This document shows positions 7,406 through 14,692 of a stretch of 21,794 nt of DNA, piece by piece. Made by a program: the position numbers and the translations under genes. The stretch spans positions 1-21,794 of the forward strand of contig JBDUDR010000032.1 in assembly GCA_040002845.1 (NCBI GenBank), written 5' to 3'. The notes under the pieces were generated by a model. The model did not search any database. It saw only the letters and a list, made by a program, of their open reading frames with translations, and was not told where the DNA came from. The DNA is from JBDUDR01 sp040002845 (GTDB taxonomy: Bacteria; Actinomycetota; Actinomycetes; Propionibacteriales; Nocardioidaceae). Position 1 is the stretch's first letter; every line of letters begins with the position of its first letter.

Positions 7406-7966
7406 ATGACGGAGACCACACTTTCCCCGTCGCTCACCGGCGACTATGTCGTCGACCAAGTCCATTCCCATATCGGCTTCGTCGCCAGGCATGCGATGGT
7501 GACCAGGGTCCGCGGCACTTTCGACGACTTCGAGGCAACAGCTCACCTCGATGCGGAAGACCCCACAAGGTCAACTGTCAAGGTGGTCATCCAGGCGGCC
7601 AGCGTTCACACGCGCAACGACCAGCGGGACGAGCACCTGCGCAGCAACGACTTCTTCGACATGGCCAACTACCCCGAGATCACCTTCGAGAGCACGGCCG
7701 TGGAGAAGGTCGATGACGAGCACTACAAGCTCATCGGCGACCTGACGATCAGGGGTGTGACCAAGCCGGTCACCATCGACTTCGAGTTCCTGGGCGCTGC
7801 TACGGACCCGTTCGGCAACCTCCGGCTCGGTTTCGAAGGCAGCGTGCAGGTCAACCGCAAGGACTGGGGCGTCAACTGGAACGCCGCGTTGGAGGCTGGT
7901 GGCGTGCTGGTCAGCGAGAAGGCGACGCTCGAGTTCGAGATCTCCGCCATCAAGCAGGCTGGCTGA
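7406..7966 (+). CDS. YceI family protein (lipocalin-like isoprenoid-binding fold)
   Basis: The 186-residue product shows the YceI signatures in order: GDYVVDQVHSHIGFVARH near the N-terminus, VRGTFDDFEATAHLD, SVHTRNDQRDEHLRSNDFFD and MANYPEITFEST in the middle, then LTIRGVTKPVTIDFEF and a final beta strand EKATLEFEISAI. The fold is an extended lipocalin-like barrel that binds long polyisoprenoid or quinone-type lipids. There is no signal peptide, so this is the cytoplasmic actinobacterial type. GGAGG at 7395-7399 lies six bases before the ATG. A MarR-like operator overlaps the promoter, so it is probably a derepressible gene responding to a small molecule or oxidative signal. It converges on the PPOX gene. 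Confidence 0.92.
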   Translation: MTETTLSPSLTGDYVVDQVHSHIGFVARHAMVTRVRGTFDDFEATAHLDAEDPTRSTVKVVIQAASVHTRNDQRDEHLRSNDFFDMANYPEITFESTAVEKVDDEHYKLIGDLTIRGVTKPVTIDFEFLGAATDPFGNLRLGFEGSVQVNRKDWGVNWNAALEAGGVLVSEKATLEFEISAIKQAG

Positions 7967-7999
7967 CCCAAGAGCCCGGGCGGCTCATACCGACAAATT

Positions 8000-8062
8000 C
8001 GCCGAGACGCCAGGAAGTCGGCAAGACTCGCCGGTCCAGACGGCGAAGTTGGCTTCTCGGCG
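8000..8062. terminator. Possible bidirectional terminator between yceI and PPOX genes
   Basis: CGCCGAGA (8000-8007) is matched by its reverse complement TCTCGGCG (8055-8062), and an inner stem TCGCCG (8028-8033) with CGGCGA (8041-8046) sits in the loop. The location between two converging genes fits a shared terminator. The loop is long and there is no T-run, so support is modest. Confidence 0.35.
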
Positions 8063-8077
8063 TTGAGCGGTCGACGG

Positions 8078-8518
8078 TTAGGAAATGTTGGGCGGCCTGC
8101 CATAGACCCGCACGATCGGGAGCCGGAGCACGAGCCGCCGGTCTGCGACCATGGCCGCACGATATTCGTCCCAGTCCGGGTGCTCGCCCTGCACGAGTCG
8201 GAACACGTCGATGAGCTCCTCAACGACAGCGCCGTGGGGATCGGCAGCGACCGGGGACAGCTCCGCGATCCCTTCGGCGACTACATACGCCCATCCGTCC
8301 TGGGTTGTCACGTGGAAGCTGGCCCGCGGGTCGCGGCGGAGGTTTCGTACCTTGGCTCGGTCATCGGTCACCGAGCCCCGGATCAGATCCTTGCCGGGGT
8401 CGTAGGTGTAGTTGATGTTGGACAGCTGAGGCCGCCCGTCTCGCTTGATCGTCGCGAGTACGCCCCTGTCGTGGGTCGCGAGCAGACCGCGAGACGGGTC
8501 GGCCGGAGAGGTTGTCAT
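8078..8518 (-). CDS. PPOX-class probable F420-dependent oxidoreductase
   Basis: The 146-residue product is a small split-barrel flavin/deazaflavin protein. It begins with LATHDRGVLATIKRDGRPQLSNINYTYD, the typical F420-dependent PPOX start. It continues with DDRAKVRNLRRDPRASFHVT, whose Lys/Arg residues contact the cofactor phosphate in relatives, then AYVVAEGIAELS and a C-terminal LVLRLPIVRVYG. Members reduce small organic substrates using F420H2 or bind FMN or biliverdin, and substrate cannot be predicted. F420 use would itself fit an actinobacterium. The start ATG 8518 matches the family length (about 130-150 residues). It stands alone on the minus strand, convergent with yceI. Confidence 0.88.
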   Translation of the reverse strand: MTTSPADPSRGLLATHDRGVLATIKRDGRPQLSNINYTYDPGKDLIRGSVTDDRAKVRNLRRDPRASFHVTTQDGWAYVVAEGIAELSPVAADPHGAVVEELIDVFRLVQGEHPDWDEYRAAMVADRRLVLRLPIVRVYGRPPNIS

Positions 8519-8598
8519 CTGGTCATTGTGACGCGCGACTCGACCAGCCCACTACGTCATTCGCGCATGAAGCTTCGACGCAATCGTGGCCATTGAGG

Positions 8599-9150
8599 TC
8601 AATGCGGGTGTGGGCCCTTGCGTAGCGGGCCGACCCGGGTCGTGCCGTCGCCGTTTGTGCAGACCGTGGTGTGGTACGGGAAAACCGTCGCTATCGCGCG
8701 CTTGGGCGCTGTCACCCTGAGCTTCGCAGTCGCGTGCGGCTTGCACTGCGACACCGGGAAGTTCCCGGCGTCCGGGATCGCTACCGCGGTGTGCGCGAAG
8801 CCTCCGGGCTTAAGCGTCAGCCGATGTACCGGTACACCGCTGAAGTTGTCATGTGACGACGGAGGGCCGACGCGCTTCCCTTTCGCCGTCCGGAACGACG
8901 TGTTCGGATAACCCTTGACCGTGCAGGCGGTGTTCCCGGTGTTCTGGAACTTGACGTTCTGATAGGTCGTCCCCGCAGTTCCTTCCGCGCGCCCCAGCGT
9001 GACGTGGAGGTCGGCCCCTGCACACGGTTGGACGGTGCGCGCACGCGCAGCGGATTCGTTTGACGTCGCAGCGATTGCCTGAGGTGTCGCCAGCAGTGCC
9101 GCGGTTGTTGCCGCCGACGCGATGGCGACCAGGAGGCGAGGGGATCTCAT
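8599..9150 (-). CDS. Exported DUF4232 domain protein
   Basis: This 183-residue secreted protein has a signal peptide (about 1-28, RSPRLLVAIASAATTAALLATPQAIA) and then one DUF4232-type beta domain. The domain shows four Cys in the family spacing: TVQPCAGADL, NTACTVKGYP, VSQCKPHA and HTTVCTNG, likely two disulfides. It also has the phrase VKFQNTGNTACTV that is characteristic of the family. DUF4232 proteins are common in actinobacterial secretomes, and their function is unknown. ATG 9150 is preferred to a GTG-type start at 9210 because it starts the signal peptide directly and has GGGAG six bases upstream. No N-terminal lipobox Cys is visible, so it is released rather than lipid-anchored. It is separated by about 110 bases from the CBS gene on the same strand. 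Confidence 0.82.
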   Translation of the reverse strand: MRSPRLLVAIASAATTAALLATPQAIAATSNESAARARTVQPCAGADLHVTLGRAEGTAGTTYQNVKFQNTGNTACTVKGYPNTSFRTAKGKRVGPPSSHDNFSGVPVHRLTLKPGGFAHTAVAIPDAGNFPVSQCKPHATAKLRVTAPKRAIATVFPYHTTVCTNGDGTTRVGPLRKGPHPH

Positions 9151-9260
9151 GTCTGCTCCCGGTTGCTGAGAATGGATCTTGACAATCCGAGGACGCCTGG
9201 GCGCAGACATTTGGTTGCCTGGATACGCTTAGCTGCCGCGCATGTGAGCGGCGCGTCGGC

Positions 9261-9692
9261 CTACCGCGCGTCAGCCACATACCTGTTGAGCTGGTCGCGT
9301 TCGAACTCCAGCTCACCCATCCGGGACTTGACCACATCACCGATGCTGACGATGCCGGTCAGAGCGCCGTCGACGACAACCGGCACGTGCCGGATGCGAT
9401 GATCGGTCATCAGGCGCATCAGCTCGTTGACGCTGTCGTGAGGCTGGCAGCTGAGCACCTCAGCCGTCATGATCGCCGACACTGGAGAGTCGAGCGGGGA
9501 CTCGTCTCGGTGCAGGCTGCGCACGACGTCGCGCTCGGAGACAATGCCAGACACCGTGGTGCCGTCTTCGCTCACGACCAGCGCCCCGATGTTGTGCTTG
9601 GCGAGCAATGCCACCAGCTCGCGTACGGTCGATCCCGGTGTGATGGTGACGACCTCGGCGCCCTTTCCGTGAAGGATTTCATTGATCCGCAT
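9261..9692 (-). CDS. Two-CBS-domain protein
   Basis: The 143-residue protein is a tandem CBS pair (Bateman module). The first repeat runs from about 12 to 67 (VVTITPGSTVRELVALLAKHNIG, then GIVSERDVVRSL) and the second from about 79 to 134 (LSCQPHDSVNELMRLMTDHRIRHVPVV, then GIVSIGDVVKSRM). Each repeat ends in the G-I-V-S-x-x-D-V-V motif that helps hold adenosine nucleotides. Stand-alone CBS pairs of this kind sense AMP/ATP or related ligands, often in stress or dormancy, and have no catalytic domain. ATG 9692 has AGGAGG about eight bases upstream; the in-frame GTG at 9725 is rejected for lack of a binding site. No partner gene is obvious, as the neighbours are a DUF4232 protein and hisN. Confidence 0.88.
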   Translation of the reverse strand: MRINEILHGKGAEVVTITPGSTVRELVALLAKHNIGALVVSEDGTTVSGIVSERDVVRSLHRDESPLDSPVSAIMTAEVLSCQPHDSVNELMRLMTDHRIRHVPVVVDGALTGIVSIGDVVKSRMGELEFERDQLNRYVADAR

Positions 9693-9852
9693 CGCCCTGC
9701 CTCCTAGCACCCGATGGCAGTACACCGCGCTTGGTCGCCCTCAGGTGCCCGCGGTGACTCCTCCCGTCAGGTTATCCGCAAATTCGCGGAAGACGGTAGG
9801 ACCGACTGACCGCGAGCGAACGGGCGGCGGCGCTCAAGGGCGCAGCGCGGCT

Positions 9853-9894
9853 GAATAAGTGTCGGATCGCGCCGAATAAGTGTCGGATCGGCGG
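9853..9894 (+). repeat. Two tandem copies of a 21-bp repeat, array A
   Basis: Two adjacent 21-bp units start at 9853 and 9874, each containing GAATAAG then TGTCGGATCG. The first 17 bases of the two units are identical. The array ends five bases before the hisN stop codon region (9900). The same unit, in the same orientation and with the same 21-bp period, recurs at 11081-11122. Confidence 0.8.
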
Positions 9895-9899
9895 GTAAG

Positions 9900-10778
9900 T
9901 CAGTCGTCGGTGTCGACCGCGCGCCTGCGGCGGGCCCCCAGATCGTGCAGGCTTCCGCGCGACGGCTGCTCGTCCTGCTCCACCGGGTCGGGAAACTGCC
10001 CGAGGAAGGCCATCGCCTGGTCGTGCAGGGCCCCGTTGGTGCTCAGCGCGTTGGTCCCGTGTGGCCCCTGTGCACCGTCTAGACCGGTGAATCGACCGCC
10101 TGCCTCCTCCACCACGACCGCGAGCGCCGCCATGTCGTAGAGCTTCAGCTCGGGCTCGGCGGCGATGTCGACAGTGCCCTCGGCCACCATCACATGCGAC
10201 CAGAAGTCGCCGTACGCGCGGGTTCGCCAGCATCTGCGGCTCAAGGCCAGGAAGTCATCCAGCTTGCCGCTTTCGTCCCAGCCGCCCAGGCTGGAGTACG
10301 ACAGCGACGCGTCCTCCACCCGGGTCACGTCAGAGACCTGGCATCGAGCGGCGGAGTACAAGGACTTGCCGGTCCACGTACCATCCCCGCGCGAAGCCCA
10401 CCAACGCCGACCCAGCGCTGGCGCGGATACCAGCCCGACGACTACCTGGTCCTCGACCATCAGCGCGATCAAGGTGGCCCAGACAGGCACCCCCCTGATG
10501 TAGTTCTTGGTTCCGTCGATGGGATCGATCACCCAGCGTCGAGAGCCCCAACCGCTGCTGCCCTGCTCCTCGCCCACGACGGCATCCCGAGGCCGTGCTC
10601 GACCCAGCGTGCGCCGCATGGCCTCCTCGACGGACTGGTCCGACTCGCTGACTGGGGAGAGATCGGGTTTGGTCGTCACATGCAGATCGAGTGCCTTGAA
10701 CCGATCCATCGTGAGCGAGTCGGCGTCATCGGCCAGGACATGTGCCAGGCGTAGATCATCTGTATGCGGCGATGCCAT
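9900..10778 (-). CDS. hisN: Histidinol-phosphatase, inositol-monophosphatase type (HisN)
   Basis: The 292-residue product belongs to the Mg-dependent inositol monophosphatase superfamily. Catalytic motifs are GEE (69-71), WVIDPIDGTKNY (82-93) and the C-terminal LKLYDMAAL, whose Asp (215) is the last metal ligand. The opening DDLRLAHVLADDADSLTMDRF is typical of actinobacterial HisN, which dephosphorylates L-histidinol phosphate in histidine biosynthesis; other inositol-phosphatase relatives are possible. The last 35 residues (after FLGQFPDP) are charged and variable. It lies near aroA and rsgA, the usual actinobacterial neighbourhood, but is separated from rsgA here by a plus-strand gene and about 440 noncoding bases. 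No Shine-Dalgarno precedes ATG 10778; a TAGCCT six bases upstream could make it leaderless (weak). Confidence 0.88.
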   Translation of the reverse strand: MASPHTDDLRLAHVLADDADSLTMDRFKALDLHVTTKPDLSPVSESDQSVEEAMRRTLGRARPRDAVVGEEQGSSGWGSRRWVIDPIDGTKNYIRGVPVWATLIALMVEDQVVVGLVSAPALGRRWWASRGDGTWTGKSLYSAARCQVSDVTRVEDASLSYSSLGGWDESGKLDDFLALSRRCWRTRAYGDFWSHVMVAEGTVDIAAEPELKLYDMAALAVVVEEAGGRFTGLDGAQGPHGTNALSTNGALHDQAMAFLGQFPDPVEQDEQPSRGSLHDLGARRRRAVDTDD

Positions 10779-11216
10779 GGCATGAGGCTAAGGCCAACGT
10801 GTCTTCATCAGTAGGTCCCCAGCCGTGGGGGAGCCGGATTCTTTTGTACCCATTCGGGTGGCCATCCAGGTTTTCCGGCAACCCACCCGTGCTCGGAGCC
10901 AGCTGATCAGTGCCAAGACAGGACGGGCCCTCGGCCTGCTTCCGCCGGGATGAGAGGGAACCCAGGCCCGCCGATCGACGTATGAGGCTGGGGGAGTCGC
11001 CAGGGGTCGGATCGACCAGGATGTGCGCATCTGGCCAGATCAGTTGCGGGAGTGGCTTGGCTCACCCGGACCGAAGGAGGAACCAAGTGTCGGATGGGCG
11101 GGAACAGGTGTCGGATCGACGGAAGGGGGCTGAACCTGCGAGATCTGCGGTGCGTTCGTTACTGTGCACCCGCTGGAGCAGCCGGTCGCGTCCAACGATC
11201 TCTCAGAGGAGCCCCG
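10779..11216. other. 438-bp interval without a supported gene
   Basis: Between the divergent hisN and DUF2231-like genes I find no convincing coding region. Short open frames on the minus strand (10788-11030 and an overlapping one) have neither a good start nor family features. Visible structure is limited to a small hairpin (CCCCA-GCCG-TGGGG, 10817-10830), a mini-hairpin ACCC-ATTC-GGGT (10848-10859 region) and the second pair of 21-bp repeats at 11081-11122. The interval may be a decayed insertion, which would also explain the separation of rsgA from hisN. Confidence 0.5.
11081..11122 (+). repeat. Two tandem copies of the 21-bp repeat, array B
   Basis: Two 21-bp units start at 11081 and 11102 and share the core TGTCGGAT (11088-11095 and 11109-11116), flanked by AACCAAG or GAACAGG and followed by GGGCGG or CGACGG. 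They align without gaps to the units at 9853-9894, in the same orientation and with the same period, about 1.23 kb away. The units are more diverged than in array A. Confidence 0.7.
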
Positions 11217-11702
11217 ATGTTCAATGAGATCAATGGTCTGCCTGCGCACGTACTCATCATCCATGCGGCCGTGGTGTTCACACCGCTGGCGGCCCTCTGT
11301 GCGATCGCCTTCGCAGTGCTCCCCGGGTGGCGTTGGCTGTTGCGCTGGCCGCTTCTCGCGACCACGGTAGTCGCCTTGGGGTCGGTCCTCGCGGCCGTGC
11401 GCAGTGGCGTGATCTTCAAGCAGAACCTGGGCATCTCGCAGGCTCTGATCGCGACTCACGAACACCGGGGAAAGCAGCTTCAGGTCCTGATGTGGGTGTT
11501 CACCGCTGTCGTACTCCTCGCCGTGGTGACGCTCGGAGGCCCCACGGCCCTGGCCTCAGGCAAGGGAGCCCGCGAAGGGCTGGCCAGCCGATCCCTGCAG
11601 TACCTGATATCCGCGGTTGTGGTCCTCGGAGCCCTCCTGGTCATCGTTCAGGTGGTTCGCACCGGGGACGCGGGGTCTCGTGCGTTGTGGGCTCCGAGCT
11701 AG
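11217..11702 (+). CDS. DUF2231-like four-helix membrane protein
   Basis: The 161-residue product starts MFNEINGLPAHVLIIHAAVV, with the GLPAH-x-x-x-x-H pattern and hydrophobic helices near 11-35, 41-62, 88-107 and 128-148, typical of small DUF2231-type membrane proteins. In between lies THEHRGKQLQVLMW, adding further His residues; paired His in such four-helix proteins could bind haem or metal, but this is inference. ATG 11217 is chosen over the longer GTG-started frame because GAGGAG lies seven bases upstream and because the upstream frame runs through the 21-bp repeats without coding character. Its stop (TAG 11700-11702) overlaps the rsgA stop in the palindrome CTAG. It is the only plus-strand gene inside the aspS-hisN minus-strand block. 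Confidence 0.78.
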   Translation: MFNEINGLPAHVLIIHAAVVFTPLAALCAIAFAVLPGWRWLLRWPLLATTVVALGSVLAAVRSGVIFKQNLGISQALIATHEHRGKQLQVLMWVFTAVVLLAVVTLGGPTALASGKGAREGLASRSLQYLISAVVVLGALLVIVQVVRTGDAGSRALWAPS

Positions 11703-12718
11703 CGCCCGGGTTGGTCGCCGCCCTCGCGGCTGCCGAGTAGGCGACGGTACGACTCGACGCGAGCGCGCTCCGTGCGCCCGTCGGAGATCGCGTCGTCGAG
11801 CCCGCACTCCGGTTCGCCAGCAGCGTGCGTACATCCCCGTGGGCAGCTTGCAGTCAACTCTGCGAGGTCTGGGAACGCCTCGATCAGGTGCGACGGATCC
11901 ACGTGGGCCAGTCCGAACGACCGGATTCCCGGCGTATCGATCACCCATCCACCTCGCGGAAGACGGAGCGCGAGCAGCGATGTTGAGGTGTGGCGACCGC
12001 GCCCGGTGACTATGTTGACGCTGCCGATCGCACGGTCTGTACCTGGGACAAGCCCGTTGACCAGGGTTGACTTTCCCACACCCGAATGACCGACCAGCAC
12101 GCTAACTCGGTCGGCCAGCCGAGTCTGGAGCTCGGCCAGCGCGCTGTCCCGCTCTGTCACGACGTAGGGCACGCCAAGCGGGCGGTAGATGTCCAAGAGC
12201 GGGTCAGGGGGTGCGAGGTCGGGCTTGGTCAGGCACAGCAACGGGTCCAGTCCTGCGTCGTACGCGGCCACCAAGCACCTGTCGATCAATCTGGGACTGG
12301 GTTCAGGATCTGCCAGCGCCGCCACGATCACCAGCTGATCGGCGTTGGCGACCACGACCCGCTCCACCGGATCGTCGTCGTCCGCGGTGCGTCGCAACAC
12401 GGTGCTGCGGTCCTCGACCTCCACGATCCGGGCGAGGCTGCCCGCGACCGCCGACACGTCGCCGACCATGCGCACGCGATCACCGACGACGACACCCTGG
12501 CGGCCCAACGGGCGGGACTTCATCGCCGTAACGACTCGCGGAGAGCCGTCCTCCTCTTCGCCTTCGATGACGCACGTGTAGCGCCCGCGGTCAACCGTGA
12601 TGACGAAGCCAGACACTGCGTCCGGATATCTGGGACGTTCCTTGGTGCGTGGTCGGGTACGGCGACGAGGCCGGTCGAACTGCTCGTGGTCGTCCACGTC
12701 GAAGCCGCGCCCTGTCAT
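11699..12718 (-). CDS. rsgA: Ribosome small subunit-dependent GTPase A
   Basis: RsgA is a circularly permuted GTPase that checks late maturation of the 30S subunit. The 339-residue product has a charged actinobacterial N-terminal tail, an OB fold (about 35-105), then the permuted GTPase order: G4 TKPD (164-167), G1 GHSGVGKST (210-218) and G3 DTPG (261-264). The zinc site C292-x3-C296-x-H298-x6-C305 follows. All key residues are present. The start ATG 12718 overlaps the aroA stop as ATGA, so translation is coupled to aroA. The stop overlaps that of the convergent DUF2231-like gene. The aroA-rsgA pair is conserved in many actinobacteria. Confidence 0.95.
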   Translation of the reverse strand: MTGRGFDVDDHEQFDRPRRRTRPRTKERPRYPDAVSGFVITVDRGRYTCVIEGEEEDGSPRVVTAMKSRPLGRQGVVVGDRVRMVGDVSAVAGSLARIVEVEDRSTVLRRTADDDDPVERVVVANADQLVIVAALADPEPSPRLIDRCLVAAYDAGLDPLLCLTKPDLAPPDPLLDIYRPLGVPYVVTERDSALAELQTRLADRVSVLVGHSGVGKSTLVNGLVPGTDRAIGSVNIVTGRGRHTSTSLLALRLPRGGWVIDTPGIRSFGLAHVDPSHLIEAFPDLAELTASCPRGCTHAAGEPECGLDDAISDGRTERARVESYRRLLGSREGGDQPGR

Positions 12719-14013
12719 CGTACGAACTGCTCCCAGGCGCCGGGAAAGTCGACGTATGTCTTCGACGTGGTCGTGATGTTCTCCACGGTCACGCCGGGGA
12801 CCGCCAGACCGAGTACGACCCCGGCGTGAGCCATGCGGTGGTCGTTGTAGGTCCGGACGGTCGCCGGGTGCAAAGGCCGTGGGCGGATGTCAAGCCCGTC
12901 GGGTGTCTCCGTCACGTCACCGCCGAGGCGGTTGAGCTCAGTGGCCAAGGCCCGCAGGCGGTCAGTTTCATGACCGCGCAGATGGGCGATTCCCCGGAGA
13001 TGCGAAGGGCCGCTCGCCAGGGCGCACAGGGCCGCAATCACGGGAGTCAACTCGCCCACCTCATGCAGGTCGACATCCACGGGGGCGATCCGCCCCTCGG
13101 AGGTGATCGTGAGTCCATGGGCACTCAACTCGTGGTGCGCGCCCATCAACGCCAGAACGGAGGGCAGCGCGGCGCCGGCCTGGTACGTGTGGTCTGGCCA
13201 GTCGAGTATCGAGACCCTGCCGCCGGCGACCAGTGCCGCTCCCAGGAAGGGTGCCGCGTTCGACAGGTCGGGCTCGATCAGGCAATCCACGGCCTTGATC
13301 GGACCGGGCCGGACCACCCAACGGTTCGGCTCGTCGTCGTCGACCTCGACACCCCGGTCGCGTAAGAGCCCCACCGTCATGTCGATATGCGGCCTGGAAG
13401 GGATGGGCTTCCCGTCGTGCAGGATGTCGACGCCCGACTCATAGCGGGCCCCGGCCAGCAACAGCCCCGAGACGAACTGGCTCGAGGCGGACGCGTCGAT
13501 CGTTACCCGGCCGCCAGGTAGTCGACCTGTGCCGTACACCGTGAACGGCAGTCGTGGCGCTCCGGAATACTCGAGATCGGCGCCGAGGCCGCGAAGGGCC
13601 GCGAGGAGTGCGTCGATCGGACGCTCACGCAGCCGGGGATCGCCGTCGAAGCGGACTTCGCCGTCCGCCAGCCCAGCGATAGGTGGCACGAACCTCAGCA
13701 AAGTGCCGGCCAGTCCACAGTCGACGTCGGCGGGCCCGCGCAACGGTCGTGGACTGACCTCCCAGTCCTCGCCGGACCCATCGATATGCACGCCGAGGCT
13801 CCGCAGCGCCGCAACCATGAGCAGGGTGTCGCGGGCGCGCAGCGGGCGGGCTATGCGCGACGATCCATCGGCCACCGCCGCCAGGACGAGCGCCCGGTTG
13901 GTGAGCGACTTCGAACCTGGCAGGGCGACGCTGGCCGACAGCGGAGCGGTTGCCACGGGCGCGGGCCAGGGTTGACTCGTCACACCGCCGAAGCCTATCG
14001 GGCGCGCCGACAT
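12715..14013 (-). CDS. aroA: 3-phosphoshikimate 1-carboxyvinyltransferase (EPSP synthase)
   Basis: AroA joins shikimate-3-phosphate and phosphoenolpyruvate in the sixth shikimate-pathway step in the cytoplasm. The 432-residue product carries LPGSKSLTNRALVLAA (31-46), the PEP-site segment CGLAGTLLRF (99-108), SASSQFVSGLLLAG in the middle, and RTYNDHRMAHAG (387-398) near the end. The PEP loop reads LAGT rather than the NAGT of E. coli, a form I associate with actinobacterial enzymes; it bears on glyphosate sensitivity but cannot be predicted from sequence alone. ATG 14013 (GGAG four bases upstream) matches the family N-terminus; the longer in-frame extension to 14202 has atypical composition and runs towards doxX. 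Its stop overlaps the rsgA start (ATGA). Confidence 0.95.
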   Translation of the reverse strand: MSARPIGFGGVTSQPWPAPVATAPLSASVALPGSKSLTNRALVLAAVADGSSRIARPLRARDTLLMVAALRSLGVHIDGSGEDWEVSPRPLRGPADVDCGLAGTLLRFVPPIAGLADGEVRFDGDPRLRERPIDALLAALRGLGADLEYSGAPRLPFTVYGTGRLPGGRVTIDASASSQFVSGLLLAGARYESGVDILHDGKPIPSRPHIDMTVGLLRDRGVEVDDDEPNRWVVRPGPIKAVDCLIEPDLSNAAPFLGAALVAGGRVSILDWPDHTYQAGAALPSVLALMGAHHELSAHGLTITSEGRIAPVDVDLHEVGELTPVIAALCALASGPSHLRGIAHLRGHETDRLRALATELNRLGGDVTETPDGLDIRPRPLHPATVRTYNDHRMAHAGVVLGLAVPGVTVENITTTSKTYVDFPGAWEQFVR

Positions 14014-14098
14014 CGCTCCGCCGCCTGAGGGACGCTCGCCATGTGCCGCGGACGAACGCGAGGGTCTCGCCGGGAGCCGGCCTGACTTCTGGTGCCTT

Positions 14099-14632
14099 TC
14101 AGCCGGAGGGGAGTCGCTTGCGGGCCAGCTTGGCCTCGCGCCCGGCCGCGCGGCGAGCATGCCTGGCCTCTCGGCGAGCATCCTTCGCGACATGCTGGGC
14201 ACGCCAGGCCAGGCCAGGCTTGCCTGCGGTGTCCACTCCGGCGAGCAGCAGCCCGCCGGTCATTGACACGTTCTTCAAGAAGTGAGCCCGCTCGTCGGCC
14301 TTGGTGCTCGGGTCGGACTCCTCCCAGAACCGATGGGCGGTCAAGCTGGGGAGGGTCGAAGCGGCCAGCGTCAGGGACGCAAGGCGTGGTGCCTTGCCCG
14401 TGGCCAGCGCAAGCCCGGCGACGACCTGCACCACGCCGGTGAGCCGCACCAGCGTGACGGTGTCTTCCGGTATCGGAGCCGACGGTAGGACTCGCTTGGC
14501 AAGCGGCACCAACTTGTCGGTCACCGGCTGAACTCGAGGGGCGAGCGCCGACGGATTCCGGATCGCGTTGTAGCCGCCAACGACGAACATCGAGGCCAGC
14601 ATGGGGCGTGCGACCAGTCTCATCAGGGTCAT
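14099..14632 (-). CDS. DoxX family membrane protein
   Basis: The 177-residue protein has the DoxX pattern: an N-terminal helix RLVARPMLASMFVVGGYNAIRNP (about 4-26), a second around VTLVRLTGVVQVVAGLALATGK and a third ASLTLAASTLPSLTAHRFWEE, followed by HFLKNVSMTGGLLLAG. The final 40 residues are unusually basic (many Arg, Lys and Ala), a probable cytoplasmic tail. DoxX-like proteins are small quinone- or oxidoreductase-associated membrane subunits; in mycobacteria a DoxX protein works with superoxide dismutase and a thiosulfate sulfurtransferase, but none of those partners is here. Start ATG 14632 gives the first helix directly; a GGGGG lies 12 bases upstream. It begins 60 bases after the aspS stop and is probably co-transcribed with it. 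Confidence 0.8.
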   Translation of the reverse strand: MTLMRLVARPMLASMFVVGGYNAIRNPSALAPRVQPVTDKLVPLAKRVLPSAPIPEDTVTLVRLTGVVQVVAGLALATGKAPRLASLTLAASTLPSLTAHRFWEESDPSTKADERAHFLKNVSMTGGLLLAGVDTAGKPGLAWRAQHVAKDARREARHARRAAGREAKLARKRLPSG

Positions 14633-14692
14633 GGCACATTCATACCCCCTGTTGCCCCAGACCGCACGCCCGACCCGCGCGCTCAACCGACG

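Noticed and set aside
10788..11030. An 80-codon minus-strand frame and an overlapping frame containing LPENLDGHPNGYKR
   Set aside because: The text looks mildly protein-like, but neither frame has a Shine-Dalgarno or recognisable family, and both end at the hisN start region. Possibly remnants of a decayed gene; not supportable.
14014..14202. 63-residue N-terminal extension of aroA
   Set aside because: The composition is unlike AroA, it reaches into doxX, and ATG 14013 gives the family-typical N-terminus.
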